Positions 19,227-29,339 are shown, counted from the first letter of the stretch. The stretch: 64,000 nucleotides of DNA from Pseudoalteromonas sp. P1-9 (GCF_001399975.1 NZ_LKBD01000008.1:62001-126000), one strand, 5' to 3'. Numbers and translations are program-made. The notes: a model not told the origin generated them from the letters alone.

Positions 19227-22055
19227 TTAAACGACTTTTTGACTAGACGATAAAGCGTATTCAATGCCTTCTAGTGCTTCGCTATACGCTTCTTTATCGT
19301 TATATTTCAGCGCTTTTTCAAAGTAATCTGCGGCTTCTTCAATCGAATGATATTTAAACATAGCCGCCGCGCCGCGCAGTTTATGTAACGCTTGTTGTAA
19401 ATCTTCCCAGCTTTCGTTGGTATAAAGCGATTTTATCGCGGCTTTTTCGCGTTCAAGCCCTGCTGCGAAATTAGCAGCAAGATCACCTGTATCGACCGTA
19501 TTTGAAATATTAATTGCTTTGTGACTGCGAGATTTGCTGTCATAGCTAACGTATTTTCTGAGTGTCGAGATAAAGTTTTCTTGTTCGAGCGGCTTTTTAA
19601 TGTGATCAGCAAAGCCTTGCTCAAGATAGCTCAATACTTCGTGTTGCATGGTATTTGCCGTAATGGCGACAATAGGCTGGGTAAACCCTGAACCTTGAAG
19701 TTGCTTTAATGCGCCTATGCCATCTAATATCGGCATTTGAATATCTAGCAGTACTAAATCAAAGCGTCCGTGTTTGCATTCTTCAACTGCTTGCGCACCG
19801 TTTTCCACCGCAACCACTTCCAAACCCAAATGTCGCAACAAACGTACAATTAATTCGCGGTTATCATCGTGATCTTCTGCAATTAATACGCGGCCTTCAA
19901 AAATGGCTTTGTCATCGCGTTGCGCAACGGTAATTGGTTTCGCGACTTTACTTTTCTCAACATTTAAATGAAGTGTAAATTCGCTGCCTTTGTGCACTTC
20001 ACTGGTGACAGAGATTGAGCCGCTCATTAAATTGGCGAGTTGTTCTGATAGGCATAAACCTAATCCTGAGCCACCAAACCTGCGGGTAATGCTGCTATCG
20101 CCTTGGGTAAAGCTATCGAATATTTCTTCAAGTTGTTGCTCTTCCATACCAATGCCGGTGTCAATAACGTTAAACCGTATGCCAGTAAACGTTTCACGAA
20201 TTGATAAGGTAACACTGCCTTTGTCGGTAAATTTAACGGCGTTAGAGCATAGGTTGAGTAATATTTGTTTTAACCTGAATTGGTCGGCTTTAATTGCAAA
20301 GTCATCATCAAGAGCATTAATAATGTAAAAGTCGATATTCTTTTTATTGGCCAATGTGGTAAACATAGTGCCAATTTCTTCAATCAAGCCACTTACATTA
20401 AATGTACTGATATCCAGCTCTAATTTGTTTTCTTCGATGCGGCTTATATCGAGAATATCATTGATTAAATCAAGTAAGTGCTTGCCATTGTTATTTATGA
20501 TCGCCAGATCTTTATTAAAGTTACGCAGATCATAATGGGCATTACTCATCGCCTCTGAATGACCGATAATTGCGGTGAGCGGGGTGCGTATTTCATGGCT
20601 CATGTTGGCAAGAAATTTTGATTTAACCAAGCTTGCTTGGCGTAAATCTTCACTGGTTTTTTGCAGTTCTTGCGTGCGTTGCGTAACGATAACTTCAAGC
20701 TGCTTCTTTGCTTTTCGTTCGTGGGCACGGCGCTGGGCTGCAACTATCAACAAAATGCTTAAAAGACCTGCAACGATAAAAAATATGCGCTGTTGCTTTG
20801 ATTTCTCTATGGCGAGTTTTTGAATTTGTTTTTCTTTTTCAAGTTCGGTGACACGTGTTTCGAGTTGGTTACGCTCTTCAAAGGCTTGTTCTTGAGCGAG
20901 GCGTTCTTTTAAATTTTGCTGCTTAATTTCAGTATTGACAAGTTGTTGCTGCTTGCGTACGCCATACGCTTGAGACACCATATTATTGGCGCCATAAATG
21001 ATCAACGCTTGGGAATACGCTTTTTGTAAAAGTTGTTTGTTACCCGTTTTTTTTGCGATGTCGATAGCGTGATTGATTTGCTCAAGCGCCATTTCCGGCT
21101 CTTCTAACACAATAGCGACGCGAGAAAGGTGATATGCAACGCTAAAATTAACTGTCGGGTTATTTAACTTCTTGCCGATTTTTGCTGCATTAGCAATGTG
21201 CACGCGTGCTTGATGGTAATCCGTCAACCAAATATAGCTATCTGCGAAGTTTAGTTCGACAGACGCTAAGTGATAGGCGTCATCCTTATTGACTAAAATC
21301 GCTTTAGCATCACTTAAATGTTTAATAGCACGGTTGTATTTACCAAGCGCATTTAACGACACAGCAACGTTACTGTGCGTTAAAAATTGGGTATCTTCAT
21401 CTAACTCGTGGTAATGATTGTTAAGTAGATCATCATATATTTCTACCGCTTTATAATTGTGCCCGAGCTTAGCAAGTAAGCCTGCGCGATTTAGTTTTAC
21501 ATCCAGTACGTCTTGTTTTGTACCGTATTCAACATAGCGGGGTTCGGCTTGCTGATAGTAATCGAGCGCGCGCGAGAATTGGTTGAGTTTTTCGTACGCA
21601 AGCGCAATATTATTTTCAAGGTGAGCGGCTTTAACTTGGGCATTATGTTCTAAATGAAATGCTAATGCCTTGGAATAATAGGCAATCGCTTCTTCGGGTT
21701 GGTCGCTGTAATAGTAAATTAATCCAAGCAGTCGGTTAATGTCTGAGCGTTTACGCGAATTCTCTGTTAACAGTAATGCGCGCTTAAGTGGCGCTATTGC
21801 GTTTTCTAGCTGACTGATTTTTGCGTAATTAGCCCCGATTAAATGTAAAATGCGTGCGGTTTGTTCATTACTGAGCTGATGCTGTGTTTGTATTGCGTGA
21901 TATGCGTCAATTTGTTGGCTAACATCATCGAGTTGTTTGATGTTGTCAATTTGTTGCGTCAGTACGTCGTCTTCTAGCGCAAAAACCAATTGAGAAAAGC
22001 AAAAGCCAGCAATAATTACGAAGCGTAAAATTCCTTTTTTTATAATGCTGTCCAT
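19227..22055 (-). CDS. TPR-containing hybrid sensor histidine kinase with receiver and HPt domains
   Basis: 942 residues from ATG 22055. A longer frame reaches 22136 but would bury the signal peptide IIAGFCFSQLVFA. Order: signal peptide, periplasmic TPR repeats (about 30-370), a coiled coil, one membrane helix (IFFIVAGLLSILLIV), HisKA with His487 in NMSHEIRTPL, HATPase with GIRFNVIDTGIGM and GGSGLGL, a receiver with Asp771 in LLDIQMPILDG, and a C-terminal HPt with His891 in LHKLRGAAAMF. It can therefore carry out a full internal phosphorelay and pass phosphate to an unlinked regulator. TPR sensors of this kind are common in Alteromonadales. The signal is unknown. Confidence 0.92.
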   Translation of the reverse strand: MDSIIKKGILRFVIIAGFCFSQLVFALEDDVLTQQIDNIKQLDDVSQQIDAYHAIQTQHQLSNEQTARILHLIGANYAKISQLENAIAPLKRALLLTENSRKRSDINRLLGLIYYYSDQPEEAIAYYSKALAFHLEHNAQVKAAHLENNIALAYEKLNQFSRALDYYQQAEPRYVEYGTKQDVLDVKLNRAGLLAKLGHNYKAVEIYDDLLNNHYHELDEDTQFLTHSNVAVSLNALGKYNRAIKHLSDAKAILVNKDDAYHLASVELNFADSYIWLTDYHQARVHIANAAKIGKKLNNPTVNFSVAYHLSRVAIVLEEPEMALEQINHAIDIAKKTGNKQLLQKAYSQALIIYGANNMVSQAYGVRKQQQLVNTEIKQQNLKERLAQEQAFEERNQLETRVTELEKEKQIQKLAIEKSKQQRIFFIVAGLLSILLIVAAQRRAHERKAKKQLEVIVTQRTQELQKTSEDLRQASLVKSKFLANMSHEIRTPLTAIIGHSEAMSNAHYDLRNFNKDLAIINNNGKHLLDLINDILDISRIEENKLELDISTFNVSGLIEEIGTMFTTLANKKNIDFYIINALDDDFAIKADQFRLKQILLNLCSNAVKFTDKGSVTLSIRETFTGIRFNVIDTGIGMEEQQLEEIFDSFTQGDSSITRRFGGSGLGLCLSEQLANLMSGSISVTSEVHKGSEFTLHLNVEKSKVAKPITVAQRDDKAIFEGRVLIAEDHDDNRELIVRLLRHLGLEVVAVENGAQAVEECKHGRFDLVLLDIQMPILDGIGALKQLQGSGFTQPIVAITANTMQHEVLSYLEQGFADHIKKPLEQENFISTLRKYVSYDSKSRSHKAINISNTVDTGDLAANFAAGLEREKAAIKSLYTNESWEDLQQALHKLRGAAAMFKYHSIEEAADYFEKALKYNDKEAYSEALEGIEYALSSSQKVV

Positions 22056-22266
22056 TTTCACGTCTTTTGCTTGATTTAATAGGCGTTTACTGTAAGCAAG
22101 TGCGCGCCAGAGTTCAAGCAAATTCGGTAAAATCACGCCTGTTATCTAGCGCTAAAGTATGAATAAAAAGGTATATAAATGATGGGTTTACAAATACCTA
22201 TCTTTGGCACTAGAATTGCTAACGTGGAAGATGTTAACAAATTATTAAAATAAGTAAGGATGCGTC

Positions 22267-24477
22267 GTGAAAAAATTGTCGTGGCTAGTCGCAATTTTTT
22301 TATTGCAGGTAAGTGTTTCACTGTTTGCAAAACAAAATTTTGAGCTGAAATATATCAACCAACCGATTGTTGTTGATGGCGTATTAGATGAGGCTCATTG
22401 GCAAAATGCGACGTTTGTAGACTTAGCTTGGGAAGTAGAGCCGGTAGAAGGTGTTCCCGCTTCAATAGAAACGCATGTGTGGATGTACCAAGATGGTAAC
22501 AACCTGTATGTTGCGTTTAAGGCAAGTGACCCAGAACCGGGCAAAATTCGTGCGTCGATTCGTGACCGCGATGACCTGTGGTTTGATGACAATGTCATTG
22601 TGATGCTCGATACCTTTAATGATGAGCGCACAGGTTACCAGTTTTATGTCAACGCCCTTGGCGCACAAGCCGATGCACGCATGACCGATTATGGTTCATG
22701 GGAAGAAGACTCATCATGGGATGCAATTTGGGATGCGAAAACCCAAATTACGGATACGGGTTATACCGTTGAAATGGTTATTCCATTTACAGCTATCCGC
22801 TTTCCGCTTGTCGATGGTGAACAAACATGGGGTTTGTCGTTATACCGTAACTATCCACGCGGTGTGTTAAATCAATTCTCAAATATAAAATTTGATTACG
22901 ATATTAAATGTAGCTTCTGTCAGTTTGATAAAATTACTGGTTTTGAACATGCAAAACCAAGCCAAAACTTACAATTAACGCCCACATTAACAGCAAGTCG
23001 CAGCGATGTGCGTGAGAACGATGGTTGGCAAAATGGCGATGCAGACATTGAGCCAGGCTTAGATATTCGCTACGGCATTTCGTCGGATGCGGTACTTAAC
23101 GCAACGATAAATCCCGACTTCTCGCAAGTTGAAGCTGATGCCAGTCAGCTTGATGTAAACAGTACATTTGCCTTGTTTTATGAAGAAAAGCGCCCATTTT
23201 TCTTAGATGGTGCCGATACATTTGAAACTGAGTTATTTAACTTTGTTCATACCCGCAATATCGCGGATCCTGATGTCGGGGCAAAATTAACGGGTAAATC
23301 GGGTAATCACACCTATGGTGTGCTTTATGCCGATGACCAGCAAAGTGCGCTGATTTTACCTGGCACGCAAGGGTCTAACCTAGCTGTTGTCGATGAAAAA
23401 GCGCATGCAGGGATTGCCAGTTATCAACTTGATTACGGCTCACGCGATAATTTAGGTATGTTGGTTACTAGCCGCCAAAGTAGCAACTATCATAACAATT
23501 TAGCATCGGTTGATGGTGCAACGTATTTGTCTGAACAAGACCAAATCCGCTATCAATTTGCCTATTCTGATACAAAAAACACCGAACAGTTAGTCACTGA
23601 TTTTGATCTTGCTAAAAATCAACAAGGACATACCGCGTATGTTGAGTACCAACGAAACACTAAAGCATATGATTTAAAAGCATCGTATCGACAAGTTGAT
23701 GCCGATTTTCGTTCGGATTTAGGTTTTGTAACACGTGCTGGTTATGAAAAAGCGCTGGTTGGTGGCGGCTATCATTGGTATATGCCACAAGGCGAGTCGG
23801 TAACGGATTATTGGCTGAAAGGCGACTATGATATCAATTACGAACGACACGGCGATAAATTAGCCAGCGAACTTGAAATATACGCGGGCCTTGAGGCTAT
23901 CTACAATATTTACACAGAAGTAGGGTATATTGCAGGTGAAACGAAATATGGAAATCGTTACTACGACGAACAATATGGAGATTGGTGGTTTTCAGGTAAG
24001 CCAACGGGTGATGTAAAAATATCACTTTATGCGCGTGAAGGTAAACGCATCGATTACCGTAATGCGGAGCTTGGTGATTCATTGTATTTAAACCCAAAAA
24101 TAACATGGGATTTGAATCAGTATTTACAGTTTAAACTTGCGCATACTTACAGTGAAATGAAGCTCGATGACGCTCTGTCGTTTCGCGTTAACCTAACCGA
24201 TTTACGTGTAAACCTTAAATTTAATATGCAAAGCATGTTGAAGCTTGTTGTGCAGTATGAAGTTGGCAAGTATGGTGATTCACCGCTTGAGATTACTAAT
24301 CAGATCAATAAAGAACGCGATTTTGCCACCCAGTTGATTTACTCATATAAGCTTAACCCACAAACATTGTTTTATTTAGGGTATTCAGACAATGGGTTTA
24401 GCGATGATGACGAACAACGTCTAAAAGCTAACGAACGTACGTTCTTTACCAAATTTAGTTATGCATGGCAGCTTTAA
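22267..24477 (+). CDS. DUF5916-type outer-membrane protein with CBM9-like N-terminal domain
   Basis: 736 residues from GTG 22267, which has AAGGA eight bases upstream. A signal peptide ends near VSVSLFA. Residues about 30-200 form a carbohydrate-binding-module-9-like domain (PIVVDGVLDEAHWQNA, WDAIWDAKT, VEMVIPFTAIRFP). The rest is strand-rich with an amphipathic alternating pattern ending in KFSYAWQL, consistent with an outer-membrane barrel. The conserved ATINPDFSQVEADASQLDVN and FYEEKRPFFLDGADTF blocks are hallmarks of this family. Ligand and transport role are not established. It ends at a very strong terminator. Confidence 0.85.
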   Translation: MKKLSWLVAIFLLQVSVSLFAKQNFELKYINQPIVVDGVLDEAHWQNATFVDLAWEVEPVEGVPASIETHVWMYQDGNNLYVAFKASDPEPGKIRASIRDRDDLWFDDNVIVMLDTFNDERTGYQFYVNALGAQADARMTDYGSWEEDSSWDAIWDAKTQITDTGYTVEMVIPFTAIRFPLVDGEQTWGLSLYRNYPRGVLNQFSNIKFDYDIKCSFCQFDKITGFEHAKPSQNLQLTPTLTASRSDVRENDGWQNGDADIEPGLDIRYGISSDAVLNATINPDFSQVEADASQLDVNSTFALFYEEKRPFFLDGADTFETELFNFVHTRNIADPDVGAKLTGKSGNHTYGVLYADDQQSALILPGTQGSNLAVVDEKAHAGIASYQLDYGSRDNLGMLVTSRQSSNYHNNLASVDGATYLSEQDQIRYQFAYSDTKNTEQLVTDFDLAKNQQGHTAYVEYQRNTKAYDLKASYRQVDADFRSDLGFVTRAGYEKALVGGGYHWYMPQGESVTDYWLKGDYDINYERHGDKLASELEIYAGLEAIYNIYTEVGYIAGETKYGNRYYDEQYGDWWFSGKPTGDVKISLYAREGKRIDYRNAELGDSLYLNPKITWDLNQYLQFKLAHTYSEMKLDDALSFRVNLTDLRVNLKFNMQSMLKLVVQYEVGKYGDSPLEITNQINKERDFATQLIYSYKLNPQTLFYLGYSDNGFSDDDEQRLKANERTFFTKFSYAWQL

Positions 24478-24516
24478 GTCTATGTGTTAGAGTGTGTTGT
24501 TCTTTAAGGAACACAT

Positions 24517-24555
24517 AAACACAAAAAAGTGGGCAATGCCCACTTTTTTGTGTTT
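24517..24555. terminator. Strong bidirectional terminator
   Basis: An 18-bp perfect stem: the arm at 24517-24534 (AAACACAAAAAAGTGGGC) and its complement at 24538-24555, with the loop AAT. It has T-runs on both strands, so it serves both the DUF5916 gene and the convergent aminopeptidase gene. Confidence 0.95.
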
Positions 24556-24573
24556 AACGTACTATCAAGCTAG

Positions 24574-26067
24574 TTATTTAGCTTGATTCTCAACCCACTG
24601 AGTTAATAAACGTACGCTGTAGCCTGTACCACCTTTTGGCACTTCATTTTTAGCTGATGACGCCAGTGCATTACCGGCTATATCAATGTGCGCCCACTTA
24701 GTATCGCCCACAAACTGTTGTAGGAAAGTCGCTGCAGTTGTTGCGCCCGGACCACCTGAACCGATATTAGCGAAATCTGCGATTGGGCTTTTAAGCATAT
24801 CTTTGTAGCCAAGTGGCAAACGCCATAGGTTTTCATTTACTTGTTTACCAGCAACTGTCAGAGATTCAACTAGGCTGTCATCATCTGAAAATACAGCAGC
24901 GTAGCGATTACCAACGGCACGTACTTTTGAACCAGTAAGCGTTGCAATATCGACCATAACTTGAGGTTTAAATTGCGTGCGCGCATACCAAAGTGCATCA
25001 GACAGTACTAAACGACCTTCTGCATCAGTATTTAGAATTTCTACCGAGTGACCCGCTGCAGTGCGTACTACATCGCCAGGAGCAACAGAGCTTTCTGATA
25101 CCATGTTTGCGGCCATGCCCATTACTGCAACTACGTTAACTTTCGCTTCGTTTAACGCAAGCGCTTTTACCGTACCAAGCGCTGCTGCCGCACCTGCCAT
25201 ATCAGATTTCATGCGCGCAATCGATGAACCTGTTTTAATGCTGTAGCCACCTGAATCAAAGGTTATACCTTTACCTACAAGTGCAATGGGTGCATCGTCG
25301 CTGCCTTTATAATGGGCAACAACTAAACGAGAACCTTCATTGCTGCCACGGCCAACCGCTTCAAGTGCACCCATGCCAAGTTCTTTGATTTCTTTTGGTG
25401 TTAATACAGATACTTCGACACCAATCTTTTTCAGTTTTTTCGCTTCATTTGCAAAATCAACAGGCGTCATTTCTGTAGCGACTTCAGAAATTAAGTCACG
25501 CGCTAGAAATACACCTTTTTCAATGTTAGCTAAGTGAGCGTATTCTTGTTTTGCAGTAGTTGCGTTTGTTGAAATAAAAGTAAACGCTTTTTCTTCACGC
25601 TTTTCTTTTTGGTATTTGTCAAAACGGTATGCACGTAAGTTAATGCCGTGAGCAAGTTGCGCAAGATCAGAGCTTGCAAATGATGACGCATCAACAGCAA
25701 TATTCTGAATGTATTTTTGTTCTAACATGCCAGAAAGCTTACCGCCTAATTTTGTCAGCTCTGATTGTGTCAAGCTGTTGTCATCGCCAAGACCGATAAC
25801 CATTACGCGCTTATAAATGCTGTTTTGTGGCGCAACCACTTCTAACTTAGTGGCAAACTTACCGCTAAATTCATTTGCAGCGATTGCTTGATTAAGTTGG
25901 CGTGCAAAAGGGTAGTTTGAAAACACGTTTTCGTCTTGCTTTTCATGGGTGAATAAAACAAGTGTATCTGCGTCGGAGGTCGTTGCGTTTGAAAAGTTAA
26001 ACTGCTCAGCTGCTACAGGCATTGCAGCACTCGCCGTTAGCGCAAGTGCTAATAAAGACTTTTTCAT
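24574..26067 (-). CDS. Exported leucyl aminopeptidase (M17 family)
   Basis: 497 residues from ATG 26067 (GAAGGA upstream). A longer frame to 26097 would add ten residues ahead of a clear signal peptide (KKSLLALALTASAAMPVAA). The C-terminal catalytic domain has the M17 metal and active-site stretches VGKGITFDSGGYSIK, MKSDMAGAAA and the signature NTDAEGRLVLSDAL, so the two-metal site is intact. Family enzymes remove N-terminal residues such as leucine from peptides. Most M17 enzymes are cytoplasmic; this one carries a signal peptide, which points to periplasmic or secreted peptide digestion. It fits the several exported peptidases in the window. Confidence 0.93.
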   Translation of the reverse strand: MKKSLLALALTASAAMPVAAEQFNFSNATTSDADTLVLFTHEKQDENVFSNYPFARQLNQAIAANEFSGKFATKLEVVAPQNSIYKRVMVIGLGDDNSLTQSELTKLGGKLSGMLEQKYIQNIAVDASSFASSDLAQLAHGINLRAYRFDKYQKEKREEKAFTFISTNATTAKQEYAHLANIEKGVFLARDLISEVATEMTPVDFANEAKKLKKIGVEVSVLTPKEIKELGMGALEAVGRGSNEGSRLVVAHYKGSDDAPIALVGKGITFDSGGYSIKTGSSIARMKSDMAGAAAALGTVKALALNEAKVNVVAVMGMAANMVSESSVAPGDVVRTAAGHSVEILNTDAEGRLVLSDALWYARTQFKPQVMVDIATLTGSKVRAVGNRYAAVFSDDDSLVESLTVAGKQVNENLWRLPLGYKDMLKSPIADFANIGSGGPGATTAATFLQQFVGDTKWAHIDIAGNALASSAKNEVPKGGTGYSVRLLTQWVENQAK

Positions 26068-26402
26068 GTGAGATCCTTCAAATATAAATTTGTGCATGTT
26101 TACATTAACGCCAGCAAAATGTTAATCGATAAACGATTAGTTGCCAGTTTAGCGAGGCGAATAACAAGAAAAAAGCTACATTGGTAGTCGTTTGGTTACA
26201 TTTTGTCAAATATACATTACAAAAATAACGCAATTTTGTTGATTAAATACACAAAATCACCGTCGAAACATTGAGTTAAATCAAAAATTTCGATAAAGTT
26301 TGTACTACTTTATGGGGACATTTGTTACCTAGAGCCCATTATCCTCTATAAAAAATTAACAATTCATACGTGGAAGGCTCTAAATACAAGAAAGGTTGGG
26401 GC
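26068..26402. other. Divergent promoter region
   Basis: About 335 AT-rich bases between the aminopeptidase and the PilZ-like gene. The only structured element seen is a 7-bp inverted repeat at 26293-26313. Confidence 0.5.
26293..26313. promoter_or_regulatory. Inverted repeat ATAAAGT-N7-ACTTTAT
   Basis: Perfect 7-bp arms (26293-26299 and 26307-26313) with a 7-base spacer, about 90 bases upstream of the PilZ-like gene. It has the size of a dimeric regulator site. No regulator is known. Confidence 0.3.
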
Positions 26403-27002
26403 ATGGAATTATCACAAGAAGAGTTAGCTTTTTTCTCTAATATGTTTGCAGACAAATCAACGCCTGAGCAAACTGAAGAGTCAGGCCATGCGCTTAGCAT
26501 TAAATCTGAAATTCCAAGCAATCTTTATCAAGTATTTGAGCAATCTAAACTGACATTACTGGCTGAGATTAGCCATTATCAGTTGTGGTTTCCGCTCGAA
26601 ATGACAATTGAGAACGGTGAGTTTAAACCGGTTCTCGGTACTCCTGAAATCGTCGATATTCAAAATGGTGAGCGCAGTTGGCGTGGCGGTGATTTTGTTA
26701 ATGTGGAATTGCAAGACCAAAAAGGTAAAGCACACGACTTATTGTCACTTTCAAGTACTGGCATTGCGTTTCGAGTGAGCGACCGTCGCAGCCTTAAGCG
26801 TATTTTAAACGAAAAGTCGTTATGTATTAGCTTACCTAACGAAGAGCAGGTGGCGTTAGAGTTTGAAGCTGTACGAGTAGAGCGCGATGTTGTAGCTGCG
26901 AAAATTGCCAAAGTTCAACGCGGACGTGACCGTTTAAGAAAGTTTTTGTTTAATTTACACCGTAATGAAAACCAACAACTCTATCAGGGATTGCAGTCGT
27001 AA
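26403..27002 (+). CDS. PilZ-like domain protein
   Basis: 199 residues from ATG 26403. An in-frame start at 26370 exists but lacks a ribosome site. Residues about 105-185 look like a PilZ fold with LLSLSSTGIAFRVSDRRSL, the position where cyclic-di-GMP-binding PilZ domains have D/NxSxxG after an RxxxR. Here the Asp is Ser, and a clear RxxxR before it is missing (ERSWRGGDF is the nearest). So it may be a non-binding PilZ or bind differently. The N-terminal half is helical and unrecognised. A cytoplasmic regulator of motility or surface behaviour is the family-based guess. Confidence 0.6.
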   Translation: MELSQEELAFFSNMFADKSTPEQTEESGHALSIKSEIPSNLYQVFEQSKLTLLAEISHYQLWFPLEMTIENGEFKPVLGTPEIVDIQNGERSWRGGDFVNVELQDQKGKAHDLLSLSSTGIAFRVSDRRSLKRILNEKSLCISLPNEEQVALEFEAVRVERDVVAAKIAKVQRGRDRLRKFLFNLHRNENQQLYQGLQS

Positions 27003-27004
27003 CA

Positions 27005-27034
27005 CGCAGCTTACGCTAGCAAGCTGCGCTTTTG
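27005..27034 (+). terminator. Rho-independent terminator of the PilZ-like gene
   Basis: CGCAGCTT (27005-27012) pairs with AAGCTGCG (27021-27028), followed by CTTTTG. It starts two bases after the stop. Confidence 0.8.
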
Positions 27035-27046
27035 TGTCGTTTATGC

Positions 27047-28252
27047 CTAACCAAATGGGTCGTCTACGCTATGCGCAGGCTGTGTAAACCACTTTGGACC
27101 TTCATCAGTCATGTAAAAATGATCTTCAAGTCTGACACCAAATTTACCCGGTAATACCAACATTGGCTCGTTACTAAACACCATACCTTTAGCAAGTGGT
27201 GTGGTGTCGCCTTTTACCAAGTAGGGTGATTCGTGAATATCCATGCCGCAACCATGCCCAGTACGGTGTGGTAAACCGGGCAGCTCGTATTCTGGACCAA
27301 ATCCGGCAGCATCAATTACCACGCGGGCAGCCGCATCTGTCACTTCACAAGCTTGCCCAATTTTGGCAGCATTAAATGCCGCGATTTGCGCATCTTTTTC
27401 TACTTGCCATACAGCACGCTGTTCATCAGTTGCCTCACCATACGCATAAGTACGCGTAATATCAGAGTGATAGCCTTCAACAATACAGCCGGTATCAATC
27501 AGTACCCAATCATTTTCTTGAAGTACTTGAGGATCTTTTACACCATGGGGGAAAGATGTCGCTAAACCGAACAGCACAATGCAAAACGATGAACCTGATG
27601 CACCAACCTTTTTATGAGCTTGGTTGATAAACGCTTCAACTTCGCTTGTACTAATGCCTGGTTTTAAAATGCTTGCTGCGGCTTTATGCACTTCTAATGT
27701 CATGTTTTTAGCGGTTTGCATCAGGGCGATTTCCGCATCAGATTTACATTCACGGCAAGGCGCGGTGATAACATCAGCGTTAATTACTGTAAGTTGCGGG
27801 TTTGCTTTTATAATACCGTCGACAAGAAAATAACCAGCGCTTGGGTCGACAGCTAGTTTGCCTTCGTTGATACCCTGTTTTTGCAGTATTTCTGCAATTA
27901 ACGCGTAAGGGCTTTGATGTTCATGCCAGCCAAAAAACTCGCCATTTAGCTTCATGTAATCGTTCAGTGAACCTTGTTCGAAATGTGGGGCGACGTAACA
28001 TAGCTCGCCTTTTGCAGGCAAAATAGCACCAACTAAACGCTCGCTTTTATACCATTTTAAACCGGTAAAATAGGTTAGGTTAGTACCCGCATCAATATAC
28101 ATAGCTGCAATGCCTTGCTGTTGCATTAATGATTGCGCTTTTTGTAAACGGGCGTTGAGTTCGTCGTTTGAAATTGGCGCAACCTGTTGCGTCATATTAT
28201 CTAATTTGGCTAAAGCTTGTTCTATTGTGCTGCCACCTACACCTATCGTCAT
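27047..28252 (-). CDS. M24 family metallopeptidase (Xaa-Pro peptidase-like)
   Basis: 401 residues from ATG 28252 (AAGAG upstream). Cytoplasmic creatinase/prolidase fold: an N-terminal domain with MYIDAGTNLTYFTGLKWYKSERL and a pita-bread C-terminal domain. Expected metal ligands are visible: Asp in VLIDTGCIVEGYHSDITRT (two Asp), His in GHGCGMDIHESPY, Glu in FSNEPML and Glu in VRLEDHFYMT. The enzyme probably removes N-terminal residues before proline or splits Xaa-Pro dipeptides. No signal peptide. Stands alone. Confidence 0.9.
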   Translation of the reverse strand: MTIGVGGSTIEQALAKLDNMTQQVAPISNDELNARLQKAQSLMQQQGIAAMYIDAGTNLTYFTGLKWYKSERLVGAILPAKGELCYVAPHFEQGSLNDYMKLNGEFFGWHEHQSPYALIAEILQKQGINEGKLAVDPSAGYFLVDGIIKANPQLTVINADVITAPCRECKSDAEIALMQTAKNMTLEVHKAAASILKPGISTSEVEAFINQAHKKVGASGSSFCIVLFGLATSFPHGVKDPQVLQENDWVLIDTGCIVEGYHSDITRTYAYGEATDEQRAVWQVEKDAQIAAFNAAKIGQACEVTDAAARVVIDAAGFGPEYELPGLPHRTGHGCGMDIHESPYLVKGDTTPLAKGMVFSNEPMLVLPGKFGVRLEDHFYMTDEGPKWFTQPAHSVDDPFG

Positions 28253-28393
28253 ATGAAAATACTCTTTATTGTATGCAATATGCAAAATCTATCATTTTAT
28301 TTTAGGTTTTAGAAGCACTAGGAGTGATTTTATGAAAACTAACCGTTATAATTGAAACACTATAACATTTTAGTTTCTAACTTATCCCCATTC

Positions 28394-29281
28394 ATGACAG
28401 ATATCACCACCCATAAAACTGCAAGGCGCCGTTTACTTATCGCCCTTTCAATTACAAGCACTTTTATGGTGATTCAATTTATTGTTTCGTTTTTTGCCAA
28501 CTCTATGGCAGTACTTGCTGATGCCGGCCATTTATTTGTGCATAACAGTTCGTTGGTAGTGGCGTTAATCGCCTCAAGCATTGCGATTCACTTAGCAAAA
28601 AACTATAACGCGGGTTATAAAAAAGCAGAGCTCATTGGTGGCTTAATTAACGGTATTTTGTATTTAGCCATCGCAGCGACGATTATTTTTGCCAGTACCA
28701 ATAAGCTTGTAAATCATGCAGATCACTCACATGAGGTAAATACCTTTTTAATGACGGCAGTCTCTGGCCTTGGTTTTTTATTTCATGCAGCATCGGCTTA
28801 TGTGTTGTATCAAGGGCGCAAAGAAAGCGTTAACGTCTATGCGGTATTCTTACACAGCTTTTTAGACTTGTTATCGACGGTATTAACATTCAGCGCCGGC
28901 ATAGTGATTTATTTTACAGGCTGGGTCGATATCGATATTTTCTCAAGTTTAATTATTGCCACTTTTGTACTGATAACAGGTTTTCGAGTGATCAAAAAAT
29001 GCATTGATGGCCTAGTTGAAACTGATAGCGCATTGCCAGCGGCGACAGATATCGAATCACGATTAACCAATCTGGAGCACATTAGCAGCGTTCACAATGT
29101 AACGGTTGATAAGCAAGGCAGTAAAACTATCGTCGGCGCACACATTGTTTTAAAGCCGAGTTGCACCAAAGAACTTCATCACGATTTATGTCAATTAGCC
29201 GTCGAAAAGTGCTTGTTGCAAGAATTTTTGGTGAAGCACAGCGTACTGCAAATTGAAGCGCATCAGTGTAAACATTGTTGA
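28394..29281 (+). CDS. Cation diffusion facilitator (CDF) metal transporter
   Basis: 295 residues from ATG 28394; the frame extends to TTG 28352 without better support. Six membrane helices and a C-terminal cytoplasmic domain (from about 205, SRLTNLEHISSVHNVTV). CDF proteins exchange protons for Zn2+ or similar ions and usually export them. The transport site normally uses HxxxD in helices 2 and 5. Helix 5 has it (His154, Asp158 in HSFLD), but helix 2 reads HLFVH, with His50 where Asp is expected after His46. The Cys-rich end HQCKHC could also bind metal. Metal specificity is uncertain. Confidence 0.88.
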   Translation: MTDITTHKTARRRLLIALSITSTFMVIQFIVSFFANSMAVLADAGHLFVHNSSLVVALIASSIAIHLAKNYNAGYKKAELIGGLINGILYLAIAATIIFASTNKLVNHADHSHEVNTFLMTAVSGLGFLFHAASAYVLYQGRKESVNVYAVFLHSFLDLLSTVLTFSAGIVIYFTGWVDIDIFSSLIIATFVLITGFRVIKKCIDGLVETDSALPAATDIESRLTNLEHISSVHNVTVDKQGSKTIVGAHIVLKPSCTKELHHDLCQLAVEKCLLQEFLVKHSVLQIEAHQCKHC

Positions 29282-29313
29282 TTTATTAATACGTTAATCG
29301 TAATCTGATGTGT

Positions 29314-29339
29314 AAAAGGGCCTTAAAGGCCCTTTTTTG
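29314..29339 (+). terminator. Rho-independent terminator of the CDF gene
   Basis: AAAAGGGCCTT (29314-29324) and AAGGCCCTTTT (29326-29336) form a perfect stem, then TTTG. A stem this tight may fold with a small loop of TTAA. Confidence 0.88.
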
